Shown here: positions 55,189 through 62,731 of the stretch, piece by piece
Layout of the letters: each line of letters opens with the position of its first letter
Position numbering within the stretch: the first letter of the stretch is position 1
Position numbers and translations under genes: made by a program
NCBI GenBank assembly: GCA_024400125.1
Contig: JAKSNG010000002.1
Span: 46,024 to 110,023, forward strand
Direction: 5' to 3'
DNA length: 64,000 nt
From: Paludibacteraceae bacterium
GTDB taxonomy: Bacteria; Bacteroidota; Bacteroidia; Bacteroidales; Paludibacteraceae
Notes under the pieces: model-generated
Seen by the model: the letters and a program-made list of their open reading frames with translations, nothing else
Databases searched by the model: none
Told to the model about the DNA's origin: nothing

Positions 55189-55236
55189 CAAAAATACAAA
55201 AAAATTTTGATATATGCAAAAAAGTTTGTAATTTTG
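55189..55236. promoter_or_regulatory. Overlapping divergent promoters, PASTA gene (-) and small lipoprotein (+)
   Basis: Shared near-palindrome TTTGATATATGCAAA (55206-55220) supplies both -33 sites. Minus: TTG 55219-55217 and -7 TATTTTTG 55196-55189, gap 20 nt. Plus: TTG 55207-55209 and -7 TAATTTTG 55229-55236, gap 19 nt. Same design as the tsaD/waaA region. Confidence 0.8.
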
Positions 55237-55288
55237 CAGGCGATTTCCGAAATAACTCGGCAATCTAACATTTTAAAGCTTTAAAAAA

Positions 55289-55492
55289 ATGAAGAAAGTA
55301 TTATTCGTCGCAGCTATCGCTCTCTGCGCTATGGGTTGCTGCAAAAAGTGTGACAAAAAATGCTGCCAAGAGCAAGCATGTGAAGAAGCTGCTGTTGTAG
55401 TTGAAGAGGCTGCTGCTGAAGAAGTTGTTGCTGACAGCGTCGTAGTTGAAGAAGCTGCTGAAGTAGCTGTTGAAGAAGCTGTTGCTGAATAA
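55289..55492 (+). CDS. Small Cys-rich, acidic putative lipoprotein
   Basis: 67 residues. Signal sequence MKKVLFVAAIALCAMGC with a plausible lipobox, a Cys/Lys cluster (CCKKCDKKCC), then an Ala-Glu-Val low-complexity tail with no Lys or Arg. It has its own promoter and terminator, so it is probably well expressed. Function unknown. The composition suggests an abundant envelope protein. Confidence 0.65.
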   Translation: MKKVLFVAAIALCAMGCCKKCDKKCCQEQACEEAAVVVEEAAAEEVVADSVVVEEAAEVAVEEAVAE

Positions 55493-55516
55493 TCATCAGC
55501 CCCCGCTTTTTTAGTG

Positions 55517-55558
55517 CAAAACTACCAATTAGGGTCAGACCCCTTTTGGTAGTTTTTT
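55517..55558 (+). terminator. Intrinsic terminator of the small lipoprotein gene
   Basis: AAAACTACCAA (55518-55528) pairs with TTGGTAGTTTT (55546-55556), with an inner AGGGTCAGACCCCT hairpin and a T run. Confidence 0.85.
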
Positions 55559-55629
55559 GTTTTTTTACTCCCTTTGAGGCTTTCGAGGGGACGATAATAA
55601 GATAAAATCTTATTTTTTATGCCAAAAAT

Positions 55630-55660
55630 TTGCATATTCCAAAAAAAAGTAGTACTTTTG
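55630..55660 (+). promoter_or_regulatory. Promoter of the HD-lpx operon
   Basis: -33 TTG at 55630-55632, spacer CATATTCCAAAAAAAAG, -7 TACTTTTG at 55653-55660, gap 20 nt. Confidence 0.88.
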
Positions 55661-55698
55661 CAAGTTTTTTAGCGGATAGTGAATAGTGTAACGACGAC

Positions 55699-56949
55699 AT
55701 GAATAAGAAAAAGATAATTAACGATCCTGTTTTTGGGTTCTTGACTATACCCAATGACTTACTCTACGACATCTTGCAGCACCCGTATGTGCAGCGCTTG
55801 TCGCGTATTCGTCAATTGGGCTTATCGAACTTCGTTTACCCTGGAGTCATGCACACGCGCTTCTTGCATTCGATTGGTGCGATGCACCTCATGCAGGAGG
55901 GTATAGACTCGTTACGACAGAAAGGTGTCGCTATCTCTGACAACGAATCTACATCCGCGCAAATAGCTATTCTTCTGCACGATGTGGGTCACGGACCGTT
56001 CTCACACGTACTTGAGCATACACTCGTTTCAGGCATCACCCACGAAGAAATATCGTTGCTCATGATGGAGCAAATCAACCTCGATATGTCGCCCAAGAGT
56101 GAGCAACACCTGTGGACACAACGACCCTTAGACGAAGCCATCGCTATCTTTAAGGATGAATATCCTCGTCATTTCTTGCACCAACTCATCTCAAGCCAAT
56201 TGGACGTCGACCGCATGGATTATCTATGTCGCGACTCGTTCTTCAGCGGCGTGCAAGAGGGACGCGTAGCGAGCGAGAGACTTCTCAAAATGCTCAATGT
56301 CGTCAACGACCGCCTCGTAGTCGAGTACAAAGGTATCTACTCCGTGGAGAAATTCCTCGTAGCACGCCGACTTATGTATTGGCAGGTGTATCTGCACAAG
56401 ACCAGCGTCGCTGCCGAACAACTGCTGATTCAGTTATTGACCCGCGCCAAGGAATTAGCCAATCGCGGTGTCGAACTTTTTTGCCCGCCTGCCTTGCACT
56501 ATTTCCTCTACCATCATATCACGGGCAAGGACTTTTTCCTTGGTTCTGAGGCGCTCAAGCAATATGCGCTATTGGATGATAGCGACATCACTTCGTCTAT
56601 CAAAGCTTGGATGTCGTGTGACGACCAAGTGCTACGCCTGCTCAGTACGGCTTTCACGCACAGACAACTCTACCGCGGCAGAATACTATCTGAACCGCTG
56701 AGTGACGAAGATAAAAAAATGCTCAGTCAGCATTATGTAGAGGCGTTAGGAATCGCGCCCGAAGATGCGCATTACTTCTTCGTAGAGCATGTCACTACCA
56801 GCAATACCTATTCGGAGAAAGACGACTCCATCGATATCCTGTACCCCGACGGAGATGTCAAAGATATAGGAGCTGCGAGCGAGATATTAGATGTCAAACT
56901 CCTGACTAAGAAACCGAAAAAACTATACTTATTTCAATTTCGTGCGTAA
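55699..56949 (+). CDS. HD-domain phosphohydrolase (dNTPase/SAMHD1-like)
   Basis: 416 residues. HTRFLHSIGAMHLMQ, then LLHDVGHGPFSHVLEH with the HD pair, and SSQLDVDRMDYLCRDS, the third HD motif region. This group is found beside lpxD in many Bacteroidota, as here (1-bp overlap). The substrate is not shown. Confidence 0.88.
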   Translation: MNKKKIINDPVFGFLTIPNDLLYDILQHPYVQRLSRIRQLGLSNFVYPGVMHTRFLHSIGAMHLMQEGIDSLRQKGVAISDNESTSAQIAILLHDVGHGPFSHVLEHTLVSGITHEEISLLMMEQINLDMSPKSEQHLWTQRPLDEAIAIFKDEYPRHFLHQLISSQLDVDRMDYLCRDSFFSGVQEGRVASERLLKMLNVVNDRLVVEYKGIYSVEKFLVARRLMYWQVYLHKTSVAAEQLLIQLLTRAKELANRGVELFCPPALHYFLYHHITGKDFFLGSEALKQYALLDDSDITSSIKAWMSCDDQVLRLLSTAFTHRQLYRGRILSEPLSDEDKKMLSQHYVEALGIAPEDAHYFFVEHVTTSNTYSEKDDSIDILYPDGDVKDIGAASEILDVKLLTKKPKKLYLFQFRA

Positions 56950-57995
56950 TGGAATTTAGTGCTACACAAATAGCCCTCTTATTGGGTGGAAAAGTTCTTG
57001 GCGATGGCAATCGCAAGGTGAGCGATGTCGCGCCCATCGAGACCGCGCAGACGCATCAACTCTCTTTTGTGACCGATGCGCAATACCTGCCGTACTTAGA
57101 CAAGACCAATGCAGGTGTCGTTATGATAACTGCTTCGCTGTTGGAAGTCGAAAGCCAAAAGTCGAAAGTCGAAAGTCGAAAGTCGAAAGTCGAAAGTGCG
57201 ACTTTGATTCTCGTTGATAACGCACGCAGCGCAATGGGACATTTGCTTCAGTTAGTTGCCAAAGCAATGAATCCTGCCCGTCAAGGTGTTGAGCAGCCCT
57301 CTTTCATTAGCGAGGGCGTGTCTGTTCCAGACGACGCCTACATAGGCGCATTCGCGTACATCGGCAAGAACGTCCGTTTAGGCAAAGGTGTCCAAATCTA
57401 CCCCCATTGCTACATCGGTGACAATGTGCAGATTGGCGACTACACTGTCCTCTATGCTGGCGTCAAAGTGTACTACAACTGCCAAATCGGACAAGACTGT
57501 ATCTTGCACGCAGGAGTAGTCATCGGTGCGGACGGTTTCGGTTTTGAACCCGATGCACAAGGCGTCAATCAGAAGATTCCGCAAATAGGTAACGTCATCA
57601 TCGAAGACGATGTCGAGATTGGTGCTAACACTACCATCGACAGAGCGATGATGGGTTCTACACGCGTCAAACGCAATACCAAAATAGACAACCTCGTGCA
57701 AGTCGGACACAATGTGCAGATTGGACAAAGCGACTTCCTGTGCGCACAAGTCGGCATTGCCGGCTCTACTACCATCGGCGACCACTGTATATTAGCCGGT
57801 CAAGTGGGCGTAGCCGGACATATAGAGATTACAGACAACTGCGTTTTTGGCGCACAATCTGGTGTCGCTTCCTCCGTGCGCAAACAGGGCACTTACCAAG
57901 GCTCACCGTCCTTTGACGCACTACAATGGCGCAAGGCCTCTGTCGTCTTTAAGCAGTTACCGGAGATGTGGAAACAACTCAACACAAAGAACTAA
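56949..57995 (+). CDS. lpxD: UDP-3-O-acylglucosamine N-acyltransferase with heptamer insertion
   Basis: 348 residues. N-terminal uridine-binding domain, then left-handed helix with catalytic His in LVQVGHNVQIG. Residues 67-83 ([17 protein letters not shown]) are encoded by a GTCGAAA heptamer array at 57147-57195: seven 7-bp units read as a 7-residue peptide repeat. They fall in the N-terminal domain, in a likely loop before LILVDNARSAMG. Starts inside the HD stop codon. Confidence 0.95.
   Translation: MEFSATQIALLLGGKVLGDGNRKVSDVAPIETAQTHQLSFVTDAQYLPYLDKTNAGVVMITASLLEVESQKSKVESRKSKVESATLILVDNARSAMGHLLQLVAKAMNPARQGVEQPSFISEGVSVPDDAYIGAFAYIGKNVRLGKGVQIYPHCYIGDNVQIGDYTVLYAGVKVYYNCQIGQDCILHAGVVIGADGFGFEPDAQGVNQKIPQIGNVIIEDDVEIGANTTIDRAMMGSTRVKRNTKIDNLVQVGHNVQIGQSDFLCAQVGIAGSTTIGDHCILAGQVGVAGHIEITDNCVFGAQSGVASSVRKQGTYQGSPSFDALQWRKASVVFKQLPEMWKQLNTKN
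57147..57195. repeat. 7-bp array GTCGAAA inside lpxD, 7 units
   Basis: GTCGAAA, GCCAAAA, then five exact GTCGAAA. Forty-nine bases, in frame with lpxD. Same heptamer, reverse complement TTTCGAC, as at 19551 and 24861. Confidence 0.9.
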
Positions 57996-57998
57996 AAC

Positions 57999-58913
57999 AT
58001 GTATCAGCAAACCATCGGACATAGTTTCACTTTATCGGGCAAGGGATTGCATACGGGACTAACTATCAATGCCACGTTTAACCCTGCCGAACCGAATACG
58101 GGTATTCGTATTCGTCGTGTGGACTTGCCGTCGCAACCTGCTTACGAGGCTTTAGCGCAATATGTCACGCAGACCACTCGCGGTACTGTGCTGGAAAACG
58201 GTTCGTGGCGCGTCTCCACCGTCGAACATGCGCTGAGCGCGCTCTACGCTATGGGCATAACCAACTGCCTCATCGACCTGAACGCACCCGAAATGCCCAT
58301 CTTAGACGGTAGCGCACAACTCTTTGTCGAAGCAATTGCCCAAGCAGGAGTAGTGCAGCAGGATGCCGAAGCCAAAGAATGGGTCGTGACTGAACCGCTC
58401 ACGTTCGATAACGGCAAAGGTAGTGTCATGACTATCACGCCTTCCGATCATTACGAACTACATGTGACTGTGCGTTACCCATCGCCCATCTTGAGTGAAC
58501 AGTCGGCTCAACTGACCGACTTATCGACGTATCCGCAGGAGGTGGCAGCCGCACGTACGTTCTGTTTCTTGCGCGAAGTCAAACCCCTCCTGCAATTAGG
58601 ACTCATCAAAGGTGGTGACCTACAAAATGCGTTGGTCATTTACGATAAACCTATCTGGCAATGCTCCATGAATCGCATTTCGAAGCGTCTGAACCAGCCT
58701 TTGATAGATGCGTCTAAGTTGGGGTATCTCTCTCCGCTCAAGTACGAGAATGAACCTGCGCGACACAAACTGTTAGATGTCATCGGCGACCTCGCATTAG
58801 TCGGTATGCGTATCCGCGCCCGCATCGACGTCACCTGCCCAGGACACGGTTTCAACACCTCCTGCGCCAAACAAATCATCAATAATCAATCACAAATCAC
58901 CAATATACAATGA
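57999..58913 (+). CDS. lpxC: UDP-3-O-acyl-GlcNAc deacetylase, without the fused FabZ domain
   Basis: 304 residues. Zinc ligands in STVEHALSAL and HKLLDVIGD, catalytic Lys/His in this region and CPGHGFNT. Committed step of lipid A synthesis. In most Bacteroidota LpxC is fused to FabZ (about 460 residues); here it ends after the LpxC fold with a tail (IINNQSQITNIQ) coded by AT-rich, repeat-like DNA. lpxA overlaps by 4 bp. Confidence 0.95.
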   Translation: MYQQTIGHSFTLSGKGLHTGLTINATFNPAEPNTGIRIRRVDLPSQPAYEALAQYVTQTTRGTVLENGSWRVSTVEHALSALYAMGITNCLIDLNAPEMPILDGSAQLFVEAIAQAGVVQQDAEAKEWVVTEPLTFDNGKGSVMTITPSDHYELHVTVRYPSPILSEQSAQLTDLSTYPQEVAAARTFCFLREVKPLLQLGLIKGGDLQNALVIYDKPIWQCSMNRISKRLNQPLIDASKLGYLSPLKYENEPARHKLLDVIGDLALVGMRIRARIDVTCPGHGFNTSCAKQIINNQSQITNIQ

Positions 58914-59680
58914 TTCACCCATTATCCTGCGTTCACCCGAGCGCTCAAATAGATGAGACTGCACAGATAGGTGCGTTTGTCGTTATCGAAGAAGATGTCA
59001 TCATCGGTGCTAACACCATCGTCGATGGCAATGCCACTATCTGCGCACATACGCGCATCGGCAAGAACTGCCATATCTTCCCTTCAGCAGTCATCGGCGC
59101 CGTTCCACAAGACCTCAAGTTCCAAGGCGAACTGACCTACACCATCATCGGTGACAACAACACCTTCCGCGAGTGTAGCACCGTCCATCGTGGTACTGCT
59201 TCCAAGGGGCAAACAGTCATCGGTAACAATAACCTTATCATGGCGTATTGTCACGTGGCGCATGATGTCGTGATGAAAGACCATATCATCATGTCCAATG
59301 CTACGCAACTCGCAGGCGAAGTCGTGGTCGAAGACTATGCTATTTTAGGCGGAGGTACACTTGTGCATCAGTTCTCGCATATCGGCGCACATTGTATGAT
59401 TCAGGGCGGCACAAAAGTGACCAAAGATGTGCCCCCATTCGTCATTGCTGCGCGCGAACCTATTTCGTACTTCGGTATCAACTCCGTCGGACTGAATCGC
59501 CGTGGCTTTACTGCGGAGCAGATACACACCATCCAAGAGACGTATCGCTTGCTGTATATGAACAATATGAATATCTCGCAGGCGGTTGCACATATCGAGG
59601 CTAATCAACCCGACTCACCCGAGCGTGACCTTATCTTGGATTTCGTCAAATCCTCCCCCCGTGGCATCATCAAAGGCTAA
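58910..59680 (+). CDS. lpxA: UDP-N-acetylglucosamine acyltransferase
   Basis: 256 residues. Hexapeptide beta-helix with HVAHDVVMKDH (catalytic His), FGINSVGLNRRGF and a C-terminal helical bundle. First step of lipid A synthesis. Confidence 0.97.
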   Translation: MIHPLSCVHPSAQIDETAQIGAFVVIEEDVIIGANTIVDGNATICAHTRIGKNCHIFPSAVIGAVPQDLKFQGELTYTIIGDNNTFRECSTVHRGTASKGQTVIGNNNLIMAYCHVAHDVVMKDHIIMSNATQLAGEVVVEDYAILGGGTLVHQFSHIGAHCMIQGGTKVTKDVPPFVIAAREPISYFGINSVGLNRRGFTAEQIHTIQETYRLLYMNNMNISQAVAHIEANQPDSPERDLILDFVKSSPRGIIKG

Positions 59681-59706
59681 TCACTACATCCTAACATAAC
59701 AACAAT

Positions 59707-61398
59707 ATGGAAACAGAAGAAAAAAGTCTCAATTTCATTGAGCAAATCGTAGAAAAAGACTTACAAGAAGGCAAAAACAACGGACGCATACAAACCCGTT
59801 TCCCGCCAGAACCAAACGGCTACCTGCACATCGGACACGTCAAAGCCATCTGCATGGACTTTGGTATAGCGGACAAGTACAACGGCGTATGTAACCTCCG
59901 TTTTGACGATACCAACCCCGTCAAAGAGGACACCGAATATGTGGACTCTATTCAGCACGACATTGCATGGTTAGGATTCCATTGGGGTAAGATCTTCTAC
60001 GCTTCTGACTACTTCGAAAAACTCTATGACCTCGCTATTCGTTTTATCCGCGAGGGCAAAGCATACGTGGACGAACAGACCGCGGAACAGATTGCTGAGC
60101 AGAAAGGTACGCCAACCGAACCTGGTGTGGCTTCACCTTTCCGTGACCGTCCTATCGAGGAGAACTTACGCCTCTTCCAGGCAATGCAGAATGGCGAGAT
60201 AGAGGACGGCAAAATGGTGCTGCGTGCTAAAATCGATATGGCTAACCCGAACATGCACTTCCGTGACCCTATCATGTATCGTATCATCACCACCCATCCG
60301 CACCACCGTACCGGTCGGCGCTGGAACGTCTATCCGATGTACGACTTTGCACATGGTCAGTCCGACTATTTCGAGGGTGTGACACACTCCATCTGTACGC
60401 TCGAGTTCGTGGTGCATCGTCCGCTCTATGACTATTTCATCGACCAGTTCGCAGATAGCGACTATCGTCCACATCAGTATGAGTTCAATCGCCTCAATAT
60501 CACTTACACCGTGATGTCGAAGCGCAAGATGTTGCAGTTAGTCAAAGAAGGTCTCGTCGCTGGTTGGGATGATCCACGTATGCCGACTGTCTGTGGTCTG
60601 CGCCGTCGTGGCTACACACCCGAAGCTATTCGTGCTTTCATCAATACCATCGGTTATACCAAGGTCGAGGGTATGATTGACTATACATGGCTGGAGAACG
60701 CTATCCGTGAGGACCAAAAAGAGAAAGCTCCACGTGTGTGCGCTATCTTGGACCCTGTCAAACTCGTCCTCACCAACTACGAGGGCGAAGGCGAAACACT
60801 CACGGCGGAGAACATCGACGGACATCCCGAATTAGGTACACGCGAAATGCGATTCGCTAAAGAACTCTATATCGAACGTGGCGACTTCCTCGAGGAGGCA
60901 GACAAGAACTTCTTCCGTCTCAGTCCTAATGGCCGCGAAGTGCGCCTCAAGAATGCTTATATCATCCAAGCCACTGGTTGCGACAAGGACGCTCAAGGCA
61001 ATGTCACAACGGTCTATGCTACCTATGACCCCACTTCTAAGTCGGGTACGGAGGGCGGCAACCGCAAGACTAAATCTACCATCAACTGGGTCGAGTGCAC
61101 TACTTGTATCGATGCCGAAGCGCGTCTCTATGACCGTCTTTTCCGTGTCGAGAACCCCAGTGCCGAAGAGGGCGACTTCCGCGACTTACTCAACCCAGAC
61201 AGTCTGCATGTGGTGAACTGTAAGGTCGAGGGAGCTTTGCGTAGTGAGATGCGCGACACGACTTATGTCGATGGTATAGCGCAGGTCAATCATTTCCAGT
61301 TCCTCAAGCAAGGATACTTCGTTGTTGACCCCGACACCACGGCTTCGCATCTCGTCTTCAATCGTACCGCAAGCCTCAAGGATAATTGGCAAAAGTAG
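59707..61398 (+). CDS. glnS: Glutaminyl-tRNA synthetase
   Basis: 563 residues. PEPNGYLHIGHVKA (HIGH), DDTNPVKEDTEYVDSI, and VMSKRK (KMSKS-type) are in order; two C-terminal beta-barrels bind the anticodon. Presence of GlnRS means direct charging of tRNA-Gln. Confidence 0.97.
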   Translation: METEEKSLNFIEQIVEKDLQEGKNNGRIQTRFPPEPNGYLHIGHVKAICMDFGIADKYNGVCNLRFDDTNPVKEDTEYVDSIQHDIAWLGFHWGKIFYASDYFEKLYDLAIRFIREGKAYVDEQTAEQIAEQKGTPTEPGVASPFRDRPIEENLRLFQAMQNGEIEDGKMVLRAKIDMANPNMHFRDPIMYRIITTHPHHRTGRRWNVYPMYDFAHGQSDYFEGVTHSICTLEFVVHRPLYDYFIDQFADSDYRPHQYEFNRLNITYTVMSKRKMLQLVKEGLVAGWDDPRMPTVCGLRRRGYTPEAIRAFINTIGYTKVEGMIDYTWLENAIREDQKEKAPRVCAILDPVKLVLTNYEGEGETLTAENIDGHPELGTREMRFAKELYIERGDFLEEADKNFFRLSPNGREVRLKNAYIIQATGCDKDAQGNVTTVYATYDPTSKSGTEGGNRKTKSTINWVECTTCIDAEARLYDRLFRVENPSAEEGDFRDLLNPDSLHVVNCKVEGALRSEMRDTTYVDGIAQVNHFQFLKQGYFVVDPDTTASHLVFNRTASLKDNWQK

Positions 61399-61799
61399 TG
61401 CAAACCAAAGTCATTGATAATAAGCAATACGTCTTCTGCGACTGGCGCCGCAAGTTTGTGCGCCTAACGCCGGAAGAGTGGGTGAGACAGCAGTTCCTTC
61501 ATCGCTTGGTGGAGGAACTGAACTATCCCGCTGCACGTATCGGTGTCGAAGTGCCTCTGACTGACAAACGTGCCGACGCCATTGTCTATCGTCCTGACTT
61601 AACCCCATTTATCTTATTGGAGTTCAAGGCGGATACTGTCCCTTTGACGCAAACCGTCTTAGACCAAATAGTTGTCTATAATCGCCAACTCCATGTGCCT
61701 TATCTCGTCTTGCATAATGGACACCAAACTATAATCGCGCGCGTGTACGAGAGTTCGCTGGATTATTTAGATGCCCTACCTCCTTACTTATGCGAATAG
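61398..61799 (+). CDS. HsdR_N-like small PD-(D/E)XK protein
   Basis: About 133 residues. LTPEEWVRQQFLHRLVEEL, KRADAIVYRPD and ILLEFKAD form the PD-(D/E)XK core. This stand-alone type I restriction R-subunit N-terminal domain is common in Bacteroidota without hsdM/S. The GTG at 61398 overlaps the glnS TAG by 1 bp; an in-frame TTG at 61386 is the alternative. Confidence 0.85.
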   Translation: MQTKVIDNKQYVFCDWRRKFVRLTPEEWVRQQFLHRLVEELNYPAARIGVEVPLTDKRADAIVYRPDLTPFILLEFKADTVPLTQTVLDQIVVYNRQLHVPYLVLHNGHQTIIARVYESSLDYLDALPPYLCE

Positions 61800-62566
61800 C
61801 ACTTTTACAATATCCTATTCTTTGGGGAGACAAATCTTCCAATCTCCGTTTAGCTGTCGCCCGTATCCGTGCCATTGCCGGCAAGGCAGATGTGGCAATG
61901 TTACCAGAGATGTTCTCTACCGGTTTCTGCACCGACCATCCCGAGTTAGCCGAATCGGTGGACGGTGAGACGCTCTCTACTTTGCAGCGCGTAGCGGATG
62001 AGACGGACGTGGCTATCGTCAGTTCGTTCATTTGCTCAGACCATGGGCAATTGTTCAATCGGGGCTTTTTCCTGAAGCCGCATGAAGCGCCTGTTTTTGT
62101 GGATAAGGCACATTTGTATAAACATGGAGGTGAAGACCAGTTCTTTTCTGCTGGCAGCAGTCGCACTATCATCACCTATCGTGGTGTACGTTTCCGTTTG
62201 CTGTTGTGTTACGATTTGCGTTTCCCTGTATGGGCGCGTCAGGACGCAGCACAACTCTATGACATCTTATTAGTCTGTGCCAATTGGCCTCAAGTCCGTA
62301 TCCAGTATTGGGATGTGTTAGTGCCAGCTCGTGCTACGGAGAATCAATGTCTCATTGCTGCTGTCAACCCTGTGGGGGACGATGGCATGGGTCTGCATTA
62401 CAATGGCCATTCGGTGGCGTACGACACCCATCTCAATCCGATTGTCTCTTTTGCGGACGACGAAGAGGGTACGCATATCGCGCATTTCGATGTCGATACT
62501 CTGCACCATTTCCGCGATGTCTCACCCCTCTATCAGGATGCCGACCCCTACCGCATCAACCGATAA
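61790..62566 (+). CDS. Nitrilase-superfamily amidohydrolase (omega-amidase-like)
   Basis: 258 residues. Catalytic triad visible as Glu in MLPEMFSTGF, Lys in VDKAHLYKHGGED and Cys in LLLCYDLRFP. Nearest to YafV-type omega-amidases, which hydrolyse alpha-keto acid amides. Overlaps the previous gene by 10 bp. Confidence 0.9.
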   Translation: MRIALLQYPILWGDKSSNLRLAVARIRAIAGKADVAMLPEMFSTGFCTDHPELAESVDGETLSTLQRVADETDVAIVSSFICSDHGQLFNRGFFLKPHEAPVFVDKAHLYKHGGEDQFFSAGSSRTIITYRGVRFRLLLCYDLRFPVWARQDAAQLYDILLVCANWPQVRIQYWDVLVPARATENQCLIAAVNPVGDDGMGLHYNGHSVAYDTHLNPIVSFADDEEGTHIAHFDVDTLHHFRDVSPLYQDADPYRINR

Positions 62567-62731
62567 CTTCGTCGTAATTTACCGCTTTTGTTTTGGTTTG
62601 GCTTGTCTTAGGCTTGTCTTAGGATGGTCCCGAAGTATGGGCGAACTTGACTCCCGTTTTGTGGCGGATCATTTTTATACAGGAAGTGTGATGTACACAA
62701 AAAAGTTGACAAGACAAGGGGGTAGGTGCTG

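Noticed and set aside
61386..61397. TTG start for the HsdR_N-like gene
   Set aside because: GTG 61398 overlaps the stop by one base, as at 40344, and gives a normal N-terminus; TTG is kept only as an alternative.
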